Assembly (NCBI RefSeq): GCF_014252255.1
Contig: NZ_CP059213.1
Coordinates: forward strand, 372,001 to 436,000
Length of the DNA: 64,000 nt
From: Blattabacterium cuenoti
GTDB taxonomy: Bacteria; Bacteroidota; Bacteroidia; Flavobacteriales; Blattabacteriaceae
Direction of reading: 5' to 3'
In this document: positions 1 to 9,326 of the stretch, piece after piece
How positions within the stretch are numbered: position 1 is the stretch's first letter
How the letters are laid out: the number at the start of each line of letters is the position of its first letter
Notes under the pieces: generated by a model
Told to the model about the DNA's origin: nothing
Database searches by the model: none
What the model saw: the letters and a program-made list of their open reading frames with translations, nothing else
Translations under genes and position numbers: made by a program

Positions 1-1162
1 TAGATGATCCTACTACATTACAAATACCAAAAACAAATGCTCCTTTTTTTTTTGCTAATTTTAAAGCAGCTAAAGTATCGGCTGTTTCTCCTGATTGAGA
101 AATAACAATAATTATATTTTTTTTATTTATAATAGGATTTCTATATCGAAATTCTGAAGCATATTCTACTTCTACAGGAATAGAAGCAAGTTCTTCTAAT
201 AAATATTCTCCAATTAAACTAGCATGCCATGAAGTTCCACATGCTACTATAGTTATAGATTTAGCGTTAATAAAAATATTTTTATTAGATTCAATTCCAT
301 CAATACAAATAATACCTTTTGGTATTAATAATCTTCCACGTAAGGTATCCAAAATTGTTTTTGGTTGTTCATGTATTTCTTTTAACATAAAATATTTATA
401 TTCACCTTTTTCTATTTGTTTTAAATTTATTTTCAGTTTTTTAATGATTGGATTTAATTTATGGTTATTTATAATTTTTCTTAAATCTAATTCTTTTCCT
501 TTTCTAAGAATAGCCATTTCTCCATCTTTTAAATAAATAACATTTTTTGTATAATTTACAAAAGGAATAGTATCAGATGCAATAAAAAATTCCTTATCAT
601 TAATTCCTAATGCAAGAGGACTACCTAATTTTGCAATAATAATTGTTTCTGGATGTGATTTATCTATTACAACAATAGAATAAGCTCCTATTATTTCATT
701 TAATGAAATTCTTACAGCTTCTTCTAAAGAAGATTTATTTTCTTTTTTAATATATTCAATAAAATTTATAAAAACTTCTGTATCAGTTTTACTTTTAAAA
801 GTAAAACCATTTTTTAATAAAACAATTTTAATTGCATGATAATTTTCTATAATCCCATTATGAATCATAATAAGTTTATTAGAATTTGAAACATGGGGAT
901 GAGCATTTAAATCATTTGGAACTCCATGTGTTGCCCATCTAGTATGACCTATTCCAATAGTTCCACTTATTTTTATATTATTAGAATATATTTTTTTTTC
1001 CAATTCATTAACCCTTCCTTTTGTTTTACATAAACTATATCCATCTTTATAAAAAAGTGCAATTCCAGAACTATCATATCCTCTATATTCCAATTTTTTT
1101 AATCCATTAATAATAATAGGATAAGCATCTCTATAACCCAAATAACCAATTATACCACACAT
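1..1162 (-). CDS. glmS: Glucosamine-fructose-6-phosphate aminotransferase (isomerizing), 3' part outside window
   Basis: Makes glucosamine-6-phosphate from fructose-6-phosphate and glutamine, the first step to UDP-GlcNAc for peptidoglycan. I translated it by hand because it is open at the left edge. The start codon at 1160-1162 gives MCGIIGYLGYRDAYP, with the catalytic Cys directly after the initiator Met. The N-terminal Ntn glutaminase domain follows (GHTRWATHG, HNGIIENY), then the first SIS domain with ACGTSWHA and SQSGETADT near the window edge. About 387 residues are visible of a family near 610, so the second SIS domain lies beyond base 1. The reading frame is intact. It is 40 bases downstream of the GT5-like gene on the same strand and may share its promoter. 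Confidence 0.96.
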   Translation of the reverse strand, partial: MCGIIGYLGYRDAYPIIINGLKKLEYRGYDSSGIALFYKDGYSLCKTKGRVNELEKKIYSNNIKISGTIGIGHTRWATHGVPNDLNAHPHVSNSNKLIMIHNGIIENYHAIKIVLLKNGFTFKSKTDTEVFINFIEYIKKENKSSLEEAVRISLNEIIGAYSIVVIDKSHPETIIIAKLGSPLALGINDKEFFIASDTIPFVNYTKNVIYLKDGEMAILRKGKELDLRKIINNHKLNPIIKKLKINLKQIEKGEYKYFMLKEIHEQPKTILDTLRGRLLIPKGIICIDGIESNKNIFINAKSITIVACGTSWHASLIGEYLLEELASIPVEVEYASEFRYRNPIINKKNIIIVISQSGETADTLAALKLAKKKGAFVFGICNVVGSS

Positions 1163-1202
1163 TCTAACTAATAAAATTAGAAGTTTTTATTTATGATAAA
1201 TA

Positions 1203-2021
1203 TTAATTTATTTGTTCTAAAAAAGTTTCTTTATAAAATTGTTGATAAACGGTTTCTATTTTTTCTACAGGATAATATTTTAATACTAACAATTTTTTTA
1301 TTTTTATAAAATCTTCTATTTCTTGAGGAAAAGAAAGATCTCCTTTTATTATAGCATCCGAAAAATACATACAAAATTTTATTAAATTAAAATAATTTGG
1401 ATTTTCTAATAATTTTAATTTTTTTAATTTAATTCCATCAAATTTTATTTTTTTAATAATATCTTTATTAAGATAACCTTGAAAAGGTTTATTATAAATA
1501 GATACAATTAATTTTGTATTATTATATACAGGATCATTTTTATACAAACTTTTAATATACAAAGGAATAAAAGAACTAATCCACCCATAAAGATGAATAA
1601 TATCAGGTTTCCAATTTAATTTTTTTACGGTTTCTAAAACTCCTTTTGTAAAAAATAAAGCTCTTTCATCATTATCTTGAAAAAAGATTCCATTTTCATC
1701 TTCATATATAGCTTTTCTTTTAAAATATTCTTCATTATCTATAAAATAAACTTGTAATCTAGCATCAGGAATTGATGCTACTTTTATTAATAATGGTTGA
1801 TCTATATCATTAATAACCAAATTTTTTCCTGATAAACGAATTACTTCATGTAATTGATGTCTTCTTTCATTTATTACTCCAAAACGAGGCATAAATATAC
1901 GTACATCATTTCCTATTGATTGCATAAATTTAGTGGCTTTTAAAACCGATAAAGATATTGAATTCTCTGATGAAAAAGGAAATAAGTCTGAAGAAACATA
2001 TAATATACGTTTACCTGTCAT
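1203..2021 (-). CDS. Orphan GT5 (glycogen/starch synthase-like) N-terminal domain protein
   Basis: A 272-residue protein matching only the N-terminal Rossmann half of GT5 glycogen/starch synthases (RILYVSSDLFPF at the start, FMPRFGVINERRHQL, VYFIDNEEYF, PDIIHLYGWISSF). The C-terminal nucleotide-sugar-binding half is absent. The KxGGLGD substrate loop expected after the first strand reads SSENSISLSV instead. Databases name such Bacteroidota proteins glycogen synthase, but this length and loop are typical of a standalone flavobacterial family, so glucosyl transfer is doubtful. It lies directly upstream of glmS, as in free-living relatives, hinting at an envelope or amino-sugar role. The frame is clean and the sequence looks conserved, so it is under selection. 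The exact function is unknown. Confidence 0.85.
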   Translation of the reverse strand: MTGKRILYVSSDLFPFSSENSISLSVLKATKFMQSIGNDVRIFMPRFGVINERRHQLHEVIRLSGKNLVINDIDQPLLIKVASIPDARLQVYFIDNEEYFKRKAIYEDENGIFFQDNDERALFFTKGVLETVKKLNWKPDIIHLYGWISSFIPLYIKSLYKNDPVYNNTKLIVSIYNKPFQGYLNKDIIKKIKFDGIKLKKLKLLENPNYFNLIKFCMYFSDAIIKGDLSFPQEIEDFIKIKKLLVLKYYPVEKIETVYQQFYKETFLEQIN

Positions 2022-2072
2022 CTTAGAGTTATTTTTATTTTGATAAATATATAGTAAAAAAACGGATCATTG

Positions 2073-2080
2073 CAAATATA
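2073..2080 (-). promoter_or_regulatory. Putative Bacteroidota -7 element for the GT5-like gene and glmS
   Basis: Read on the minus strand this is TATATTTG, a match to the Bacteroidota -7 consensus TAnnTTTG, 52 bases before the start codon at 2021. The same ATTTGCAA core occurs before the transaldolase gene. No well-spaced -33 TTG is visible, so the call rests on one element. Confidence 0.35.
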
Positions 2081-2197
2081 ATAAATAATATCCAATACAT
2101 TAATTTTTTTTTAAAAAAAAATGATTTTTTAGTGTAGATTGTAGACTTTTTCACCTTTTATATTTATTTATATAATAAATAGACATGTTTTATTATC

Positions 2198-4210
2198 ATG
2201 AAATCAAAAAAAAAAATAAAAAAAAAATATTTTAATAATAATTTTACTTCTATTACTACTGGATATATTAATATGACTAATCATGGATATGCTTTTGTTA
2301 ATATTGAAGGATTTCAAAAAGATATTTTTATTCCAAAAAATAAAACAAATAGAGCTTTAGAAGGAGATTTAGTAAAAATTAAATTAAATAAAAAAAATAG
2401 ACATAGAAAAGGAATAAAAATAGAAGGAGAAGTCCTTAAAATTATAAAAAGAAAAAATAAAAAATTTATTGGAATATTAAAAATAAATCTTCATTTAAAT
2501 TCTAAATATGGATCAGTAATAGTATATAATAATAGTATTCATGTCGATATTTTTATTCCAATACCAATAAATAATATTAAAAAATATCATAACAACGATA
2601 AAGTTTTAGTTAAAATTATATCATGGCCTAAAGAACTAAAAAATCCTTTAGGAAAAATTATAAAAATATTTGGAAAATCTGGAGAATATCAAACAGAAAT
2701 TGATTCATTATTAGAACAATATGGAATTTCTTATAAATTTTCTAAAAAAATAGAAAATGAAGCGAAAAAAATTTATTTAAAAAAAAATTTAAATAAAAAT
2801 AATATAAGAAAAGATATGCGAAGTATTAATACTTTTACTATTGATCCATTAAATGCAAAAGATTTTGATGATGCATTATCAATTAGAAAATTAAATAACG
2901 ATATATGGGAAATCGGTATTCATATTTCTGATGTTTCTTTTTATGTAAAAGAAGGAAGTTTATTGGATAAAGAAGCATATTTACGTTCTACATCTATTTA
3001 TTTTATAGGAAAAGTTATTCCTATGCTTCCAAAAATATTATCCAATGATCTTTGTTCATTAACTCCTAAAAAAGATAGATTAAGTTTTTCTTATATTTTT
3101 AACATAAATAATAAAGGAAAAATATTAAATAATTGGTTCGGAAAAACCATTATACAATCTAATAGAAAATTTACATACGAAGAAGTTCAAAAAATAATAG
3201 AAAATAAAAAAGGAGATTTTTATGAAGAAATTTATACTTTATTTTTATTTTCTAAAATTTTAACAAATAAAAGATTAAAAAATGGATCAATTTATCTTGA
3301 TAAAGATGAAATAAAATTTCATTTAGATGAAAAAAATAATCCAATATCCTTACGTTTAGAAAAAAATAATGATGCTCATAGATTAATAGAAGAATTTATG
3401 TTATTAGCTAATAGAAAAATTTCAGAATTTGTTAGTTTAAATTGTAATGGATCTCCTTCTAATAAAATTTTTATTTATAGAATTCATGATAAACCTGATT
3501 TTCAAAAAATTTTTTTATTAAAAAAAATTATAGAACCTTTAGGTTATTTTTTAGATTTTAATAACTTAAAAAATTCTATTAATTTTTTATTAAAAAAAAT
3601 TAAAGGAAAATCAGAACAAAATATGATTGAAAATTTAATTCTTCGTTCTATGAGTAAAGCTAAATATTCTACAAAAAATATAGGACATTATGGATTATCT
3701 TTTTTTTATTATACTCATTTTACTTCTCCTATAAGGAGATATTCAGATATTATCGCTCATCGTTTATTACATTATTATTTAATCAATAACAATAATTATC
3801 ATAATAATAATAATGACAAAACATATAAATTAAAAAAAATTGAATTTTATGAAAAACAATCTCAATATTGTAGTTATAAAGAACGATTAGCTATAGATGC
3901 GGAAAGAGAATTTATTAAATATATACAAATTAAATATATACAAAAATTTTTAGGAAAAGAATTTTATGGAATTATTACTGGATTTACTGATTGGAGTATT
4001 TATATTGATTTATTATTATTTCAAACAGAAGGTATGGTTCGATTACGTGATATTAAAGAAGATTATTATATTTTAAATTCAAATGAATATAGTATAATTG
4101 GAAAAGAAAAAAGAAAAATTTATCATTTAGGAGATAAAGTAAAAGTAAAAATTATAGATATAAATATGGAAAAAAAAAAAATTATTCTTAGTTGGATAGA
4201 AAATAAATAA
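2198..4210 (+). CDS. rnr: Ribonuclease R
   Basis: Processive 3'-5' exoribonuclease that degrades structured RNA. The order is a lysine-rich N-terminus, cold-shock OB domains (about 20-160), the RNB catalytic domain from about 210, and a C-terminal S1 domain (about 590-668). The RNB metal-binding motif is visible as IDPLNAKDFDDALS with D216, D222, D224 and D225, and the later block HFTSPIRRYSDIIAHR is intact. At 670 residues it is shorter than E. coli RNase R (813) but keeps all catalytic blocks. Its start codon follows A/T-rich DNA without a ribosome-binding purine run. Convergent with coaD, 57 bases away. It is probably the main RNA-turnover exonuclease in so small a genome. Confidence 0.95.
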   Translation: MKSKKKIKKKYFNNNFTSITTGYINMTNHGYAFVNIEGFQKDIFIPKNKTNRALEGDLVKIKLNKKNRHRKGIKIEGEVLKIIKRKNKKFIGILKINLHLNSKYGSVIVYNNSIHVDIFIPIPINNIKKYHNNDKVLVKIISWPKELKNPLGKIIKIFGKSGEYQTEIDSLLEQYGISYKFSKKIENEAKKIYLKKNLNKNNIRKDMRSINTFTIDPLNAKDFDDALSIRKLNNDIWEIGIHISDVSFYVKEGSLLDKEAYLRSTSIYFIGKVIPMLPKILSNDLCSLTPKKDRLSFSYIFNINNKGKILNNWFGKTIIQSNRKFTYEEVQKIIENKKGDFYEEIYTLFLFSKILTNKRLKNGSIYLDKDEIKFHLDEKNNPISLRLEKNNDAHRLIEEFMLLANRKISEFVSLNCNGSPSNKIFIYRIHDKPDFQKIFLLKKIIEPLGYFLDFNNLKNSINFLLKKIKGKSEQNMIENLILRSMSKAKYSTKNIGHYGLSFFYYTHFTSPIRRYSDIIAHRLLHYYLINNNNYHNNNNDKTYKLKKIEFYEKQSQYCSYKERLAIDAEREFIKYIQIKYIQKFLGKEFYGIITGFTDWSIYIDLLLFQTEGMVRLRDIKEDYYILNSNEYSIIGKEKRKIYHLGDKVKVKIIDINMEKKKIILSWIENK

Positions 4211-4267
4211 TAAAATTACATTTATCTAAAGTAAATACAATATAATTAATATTATTTTTTTAATTAA

Positions 4268-4765
4268 TTATTTATTATCTATTCGAACAGAAGAAGGAAC
4301 AAATATAGTATAATCTCCTCCATTTTTTATAATATTTCTTACAAGAAAAGAACAAATATGAGATTTTTCATAAGAAGAAATAAAATAAACTGTTTCAATT
4401 TCAATAAAATTTATTTTATTTAATTTTTTATTAGTAAAAAATATATTTTTCTCAAATTCAAAATCAAATTTATTTCTAATTCCTCTTAATAAAAATTTAA
4501 CTTTTTTTTTTTTACAAAAAGAAATAGTTAATCCATTAAATGAATCTATTTCTATTTTATGTTTATAAGGAAAATTACAAAAAGTTTTTTGAATCCATTC
4601 TTTTCTTTTTTGAATAGAAAACATATTTTTTTTTTTCATATTTTTTCCAATAGCTATGATAATTTTATCAAATAAATTTAAAGCTCTAATAATAATATCA
4701 TAATGTCCTAAAGTAATAGGATCAAAAGAACCAGGAAATATAGCTATTTTTTCATTATAATTCAT
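4268..4765 (-). CDS. coaD: Phosphopantetheine adenylyltransferase
   Basis: Transfers AMP from ATP to 4'-phosphopantetheine, the penultimate step of coenzyme A synthesis. The nucleotidyltransferase signature is at the N-terminus: FPGSFDPITLGH, with the T/HxGH motif at 18-21. The RGIRNKFDFEFE block, which contacts the pantetheine arm, is present near 94-106. The C-terminal ISSxxVRE-type block is relaxed to ICSFLVRNI. Its 165 residues are normal for the family (about 160). Divergent from the PSP1 gene, with 55 bases between start codons that must hold both promoters. Confidence 0.95.
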   Translation of the reverse strand: MNYNEKIAIFPGSFDPITLGHYDIIIRALNLFDKIIIAIGKNMKKKNMFSIQKRKEWIQKTFCNFPYKHKIEIDSFNGLTISFCKKKKVKFLLRGIRNKFDFEFEKNIFFTNKKLNKINFIEIETVYFISSYEKSHICSFLVRNIIKNGGDYTIFVPSSVRIDNK

Positions 4766-4820
4766 AATAATTTTTATATCATATTTTTTATATCTTTATA
4801 GTATAATATTTATTAGGATA

Positions 4821-5879
4821 ATGAACAAATCATGTTCTAATTGTTTAAAAAATAAATGTAAAAAAAAAGAAAATTCTTTTGAAAAAAATATTTTTAAAGA
4901 AAAAAAATGCTATAATTTCAATGGATTAGATTGGTTATCTAATATTCAATCTCCTTTTGAATATCAAAAACATGATATTGTAGAAGTAAAATTTAAAAAT
5001 AATAGAAAAGAATTCCTTCTTAATAAAGAAAAAATATCCCTTTGTAAAGGAGATATTGTTACTGTAGAATCTAAATCTGGAAAAGGATATGATATAGGTG
5101 TAGTAATTCTAACTGGTGAATTAGTAAAATTACAAATCAGAAATAAAAATATAGATATATTAAAAAATATATATAGAAAATCTACATATAAAGAAATAAA
5201 TATTTGGAAATTTTTTAAAAAAAAAGAATTTACCACTCTTTTAAAAGCTAAAAAAATTTCAAAAAATTTAAATCTTTTTATGAAAATTTGTGATGTTGAA
5301 TATCAGGCTGATGGGAAAAAAGCTATTTTTTATTATACAGCAGAAAATAGAGTTGATTTTAGAATTTTAATTAAAAAATTATCTACACATTTTCATACAC
5401 GTATAGAAATGCGTCAAATAGGATATAGACAAGAAGCAGCAAAAATTGGAGGAATAGGATCTTGTGGAAGAGAACTTTGTTGTTCTACTTGGTTAAAAAA
5501 TTTTAAAAGTGTTACTACTAATTCTGCAAGATATCAACAGCTTTCCATTAATATTCAAAAATTAACTGGACAATGTCAAAAATTAAAATGTTGTCTTAAT
5601 TATGAATTAGATGCTTATTTAACTTCTTTAAAAAATTTTCCAGATTTTAATAAAAAAATTTATACAAAAAAAGGAATAGCTCAATGTATGAAAATTGATG
5701 TTTTTAAAAAAATAATGTGGTTTTCTTATGTTAAGAATCCAAATACTTGGTTTAAAATAAAAGTAAATAAAATTAAAGAAATTTTAAAAAAAAATCAAAT
5801 AACACCTCCTTTAGAGGAATTATCTACAATTAATACTATTCAAAAAACAGAATTAACATTTAAAGATTTATCTATATAA
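4821..5879 (+). CDS. ricT: PSP1 C-terminal domain protein (RicT/YaaT-like)
   Basis: A 352-residue member of the PSP1 family. In Bacillus the homologue RicT works with RicA and RicF in a 4Fe-4S complex that affects RNase Y-dependent mRNA processing. The conserved core is clear: RVDFRILIKKLSTHFHTRIEMRQIGYRQEAAKIGG is followed by GSCGRELCC (about 213-221) and CQKLKCCLNYE (about 253-263). An N-terminal CSNCLKNKCKKK adds three more cysteines, typical of Bacteroidota members, so a metal or Fe-S site is plausible. No ricA or ricF homologue is in this window, so the partner is unknown. It lies 56 bases upstream of the PBP gene and may be cotranscribed with it. Confidence 0.88.
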   Translation: MNKSCSNCLKNKCKKKENSFEKNIFKEKKCYNFNGLDWLSNIQSPFEYQKHDIVEVKFKNNRKEFLLNKEKISLCKGDIVTVESKSGKGYDIGVVILTGELVKLQIRNKNIDILKNIYRKSTYKEINIWKFFKKKEFTTLLKAKKISKNLNLFMKICDVEYQADGKKAIFYYTAENRVDFRILIKKLSTHFHTRIEMRQIGYRQEAAKIGGIGSCGRELCCSTWLKNFKSVTTNSARYQQLSINIQKLTGQCQKLKCCLNYELDAYLTSLKNFPDFNKKIYTKKGIAQCMKIDVFKKIMWFSYVKNPNTWFKIKVNKIKEILKKNQITPPLEELSTINTIQKTELTFKDLSI

Positions 5880-5935
5880 TTAATTAATATAAAATTATAA
5901 TCATCATAGTATGATAAAAAAAAATAATTTTTTGC

Positions 5936-8290
5936 GTGTATAAAAAAAATATAAAAGTAAATTATTATTTTCGTATACTTATTTTTTATTTTTGGTTTTT
6001 ATTTATTATAGGAATAAGTATAATATTCACAATTTTTTATGCTGCTTCTAAAGGTTATTTAGGAGCTTTACCTAGTACTAGGGATATAGAAAACCCTACT
6101 ATGGAAGTAGGATCGGAAGTATATGATGCTAATGGTATATTGTTAGGTAGATTTTTTTCAGAAAATAGGACTTTAATTACTTATAAACAACTTCCAAAAA
6201 ATCTTATTAATGCTTTAATAGCAAAAGAAGATATTCGTTTTAAATATCATTCTGGAATTGATGTTAAATCTTTTCTTAGAGCAATTCTTTCATTAGGAAA
6301 AAAAGGAGGGGGAAGTACTATATCTCAACAATTAGCAAAACTTCTTTTTACTGGACCATCTGCAAAAAATAAATTACAAAGAATTCATCAAAAACTTTTA
6401 GAATGGGTAATGGCTATAGAATTAGAAAAACGTTATACAAAAGAAGAAATTATTACAATGTATTATAATAAATTTGATTTTTTATATAATGCAAAAGGAA
6501 TAGAAACAGCCGCCCATACTTATTTTAATAAAAAAGTTTCTGAACTTAATTTAGGAGAAAGTGCAATACTAGTTGGTATGTTAGAAAATCCTTCATTATA
6601 TAATCCTAAAAATTATCCTAAAAGAGCAAAAAAACAAAGAAATTTAGTTCTTTTTCAAATGAAAAAATATAATTTTTTAAATAGGTATAGATATAAGAAA
6701 GAGTTAAAAAAACCCATAAAAATTAATTTTAAAATACAAAAAAAAGATTTTGAATTACTCACTTATTATGGTGAATTTTTAAAAAAAGAGATTCAAGAAT
6801 CTTTAGATGAATATGAAAATAAAACTGGAAAAAAATTAAATCTTTATTCTAGTGGATTGAAAATATATACATCTATTGATGCAAAAATGCAAGATTATGC
6901 AGAAAAAGCAGTAAAAAAACATCTTAGTAAATTACAAATATTATTTAATAATATGCAAAAAAAAAATAAAAATTATCCATTTTTAAATATTTCTCAAGAA
7001 AAAACAAAAAGAATATTAATATCTGCTATGCATAGAACTTCTCTTTATCAAGATTTAAAACAAAAAGGATTAGAAGAAAATAAAATTATAGAAAAATTTA
7101 AAAAACCACAATTAATAAAATTATTTACTTGGAATGGATCTAAAAAAATATTAATGTCTCCATGGGATTTTATCCGTTATCAAAAAAGTATAATCCAATC
7201 TGGATTATTATCTATAGAACCATCTACTGGATTTATAAAAGCATGGGTAGGAGGAATTGATTTTAATTATTTTCAATATGATCATGTATCGCAAACACAA
7301 CGTCAAGTTGGTTCTGTTTTTAAACCTATTTTATACGCAGCTGCTATCAATAAATTACATTATAATCCTTGTACAAAAATATCAAATGAAAAATTTCATT
7401 TAGGAAAATGGAGTCCTAGAAATTCCAATGGAAAATATGGAGGATTTTTTACATTAAAAGATGGGTTAGCTTTATCTATTAATACTATATCTGCACGTTT
7501 AATATCACAAATAACACCCCAACCTGTCATAAATTTAGCAAAAAAAATGGGAATAAAGTCTATAATTCCTGAACATCCATCTATTGCATTAGGTTCTGCA
7601 GATTTAACATTATATGAAATGACAGGAGCATTTAATACATTTACTAATTATGGTTTTTATATCAAACCAAGTATTTTAGTTAAAATAGAAGATGAAAATG
7701 GAAATTTGATTCAAGATAATATAGATATTAGTAAAAGACAAGTTTTTAGTGAAGAAGTAGCATATATTATGTTAAAATTAATGCAAGGAGTGATTAAATA
7801 TGGAACAGCAAAAAGATTAAAAAAATATAATTTTATAGGAGAAATAGCAGGAAAAACTGGAACAACTAATGAAAATTCAGATGGATGGTTTATAGGAATG
7901 ATTCCAAATTTAACGACTGGAGTATGGGTTGGTTGGGAAGATAGATTTTCTCATTTTGAGAATATTAAATTAGGACAAGGAGCTAATATGGCATTACCTA
8001 TATGGGCTTATTATATGAAAAGTTTATATAAAGATATAAATTTGATCTATCATGATCAATTATTTTTTCGTAAACCTAAAAATTATCAATATAATTGGGA
8101 AAAATGTATAGATAATTCTTCTTTATCTATAAAAGAGGATCATAATAATATTTTTATTAATGAGGAAAATGAAAAAAAAGAAAATAAAAATTTTATAAAA
8201 GAATTCAAAAAAATTATAGATATAAATGAAAATTTAAATAATAATAAAAATAATGAAAATTTAAATAATAATAAAAATTTTGATAAATAA
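5936..8290 (+). CDS. mrcA: Class A penicillin-binding protein (bifunctional transglycosylase-transpeptidase)
   Basis: Polymerises and crosslinks peptidoglycan at the outer face of the inner membrane. A signal anchor spans about residues 13-36. The GT51 domain shows E98-D99 in EDIRFKYHSG and GGSTISQQLAK at 125-135. The transpeptidase domain has all three active-site motifs: S460-V-F-K463, S514-I-N516 and K640-T-G642. I use a GTG start at 5936. An ATG 25 bases upstream is in another frame and meets a stop after ten codons, so it cannot serve. The last 25 residues are an Asn-rich tail built from a 27-base tandem duplication. Length (784) is normal. All catalytic motifs are intact, so the symbiont should still make a crosslinked wall. 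Confidence 0.94.
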   Translation: MYKKNIKVNYYFRILIFYFWFLFIIGISIIFTIFYAASKGYLGALPSTRDIENPTMEVGSEVYDANGILLGRFFSENRTLITYKQLPKNLINALIAKEDIRFKYHSGIDVKSFLRAILSLGKKGGGSTISQQLAKLLFTGPSAKNKLQRIHQKLLEWVMAIELEKRYTKEEIITMYYNKFDFLYNAKGIETAAHTYFNKKVSELNLGESAILVGMLENPSLYNPKNYPKRAKKQRNLVLFQMKKYNFLNRYRYKKELKKPIKINFKIQKKDFELLTYYGEFLKKEIQESLDEYENKTGKKLNLYSSGLKIYTSIDAKMQDYAEKAVKKHLSKLQILFNNMQKKNKNYPFLNISQEKTKRILISAMHRTSLYQDLKQKGLEENKIIEKFKKPQLIKLFTWNGSKKILMSPWDFIRYQKSIIQSGLLSIEPSTGFIKAWVGGIDFNYFQYDHVSQTQRQVGSVFKPILYAAAINKLHYNPCTKISNEKFHLGKWSPRNSNGKYGGFFTLKDGLALSINTISARLISQITPQPVINLAKKMGIKSIIPEHPSIALGSADLTLYEMTGAFNTFTNYGFYIKPSILVKIEDENGNLIQDNIDISKRQVFSEEVAYIMLKLMQGVIKYGTAKRLKKYNFIGEIAGKTGTTNENSDGWFIGMIPNLTTGVWVGWEDRFSHFENIKLGQGANMALPIWAYYMKSLYKDINLIYHDQLFFRKPKNYQYNWEKCIDNSSLSIKEDHNNIFINEENEKKENKNFIKEFKKIIDINENLNNNKNNENLNNNKNFDK
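8225..8278 (+). repeat. Perfect 27-base tandem duplication, two copies
   Basis: Two identical 27-base units (8225-8251 and 8252-8278) at the 3' end of the PBP gene, each coding for NENLNNNKN in frame. It lengthens a disordered tail and leaves the catalytic domains alone. It looks like recent replication slippage. Confidence 0.9.
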
Positions 8291-8304
8291 AATAATATCA
8301 TAAT

Positions 8305-9282
8305 ATGAATATGATTAAAAGAATATTAATTTTAGAAAAAAATCATCCTTTTATTATATATACATTAAAAAAAAAAGGATTTATTTGTGACGAAAATTAT
8401 CATGATTCATACGATAAAATGAATCTTTCTATATATGATGGAATTGTTTTAAGAAGTAGATTAAAAATAGATAATAAATTTATTAAAAAAGCTAAAAATT
8501 TAAAATTTATAGCAAGAATTGGATCTGGTACAGAAAATATAGATAAAGATTATGCTTTTAAAAAAGGTATTACTTTAATTTCTTCTCCAGAAGGAAATAA
8601 AGATGCCGTAGCAGAACATGCAATAGGAATGCTTTTATGTTTAATGAATCATATTATTCGTTCTAATCATCAAATACAAAAAGGAAAATGGTATAGAGAA
8701 AAAAATAGAGGAAAAGAAATTATGAAAAAAACAATAGGAATTATTGGATATGGAAATACTGGAAAATCTTTTGCTAAAAAACTTTCTGGATTTAATGCTA
8801 AAATATTATGTTATGATATATTACCTAATATTGGAGATACTTATGCTAAACAAGTTCATATGAATAAAATATTTCAAAAATCAGATGTAATTAGTTTACA
8901 TGTACCTTATACAAAAAAAACAAAAGGAATGATTAATTATAATTTTATAAAAAGGTTTTCTAAACCTTTTTATTTAATAAATACTTCTCGTGGTGGATGT
9001 ATTATTACAAATCATTTAGTTAAAGCATTAAAAAATGGAAAAATCTATGGAGCATGTTTAGATGTATTAGAATATGAAAATTCATCTTTTGAAAATATTT
9101 TTAATAAAAATACACTTCCAAAAAGTTTTTTTTATCTTATTCATTCTGATCAAGTTATATTAACTCCACATATTGCTGGATGGACTAAAGAATCGAAATA
9201 TAAAATGGATAAAAAAATTGTAGAAAAAATTATTTTATTAAATAAAAAACTTAATTTAAAAAATAATTATAAAAAATATTAA
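8305..9282 (+). CDS. serA: D-isomer 2-hydroxyacid dehydrogenase, probably D-3-phosphoglycerate dehydrogenase
   Basis: Member of the NAD-dependent D-2-hydroxyacid dehydrogenase family. It has the Rossmann GYGNTG at 148-153 and the catalytic set R229 (NTSRGG), E258 (LDVLEYE) and H289 (LTPHIAGWT). The substrate-loop residues RSRLKID and IGSGTENID fit SerA-type enzymes, which oxidise 3-phosphoglycerate to start serine synthesis. At 325 residues there is no ACT regulatory domain, so serine feedback as in E. coli SerA is unlikely. Serine is the acceptor for the nearby CysE, which supports the assignment. Another 2-hydroxyacid substrate cannot be excluded. Two Met codons (residues 1 and 3) could each be the start. 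It follows the PBP gene by 14 bases. Confidence 0.8.
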   Translation: MNMIKRILILEKNHPFIIYTLKKKGFICDENYHDSYDKMNLSIYDGIVLRSRLKIDNKFIKKAKNLKFIARIGSGTENIDKDYAFKKGITLISSPEGNKDAVAEHAIGMLLCLMNHIIRSNHQIQKGKWYREKNRGKEIMKKTIGIIGYGNTGKSFAKKLSGFNAKILCYDILPNIGDTYAKQVHMNKIFQKSDVISLHVPYTKKTKGMINYNFIKRFSKPFYLINTSRGGCIITNHLVKALKNGKIYGACLDVLEYENSSFENIFNKNTLPKSFFYLIHSDQVILTPHIAGWTKESKYKMDKKIVEKIILLNKKLNLKNNYKKY

Positions 9283-9326
9283 TGAATATATTTAAAAATT
9301 TTAAATAAAAATAATTATAAATATTT

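Noticed and set aside
4239-4261. Terminator after rnr (AATAT-AATTA-ATATT followed by A and seven T)
   Set aside because: Five A-T pairs only; too weak and too easily formed by chance in this base composition.
4964-5236. 90-codon minus-strand ORF inside the PSP1 gene
   Set aside because: Shadow of a strongly supported plus-strand gene; Phe/Leu/Ile-rich as expected for the complement of Lys/Asn codons.
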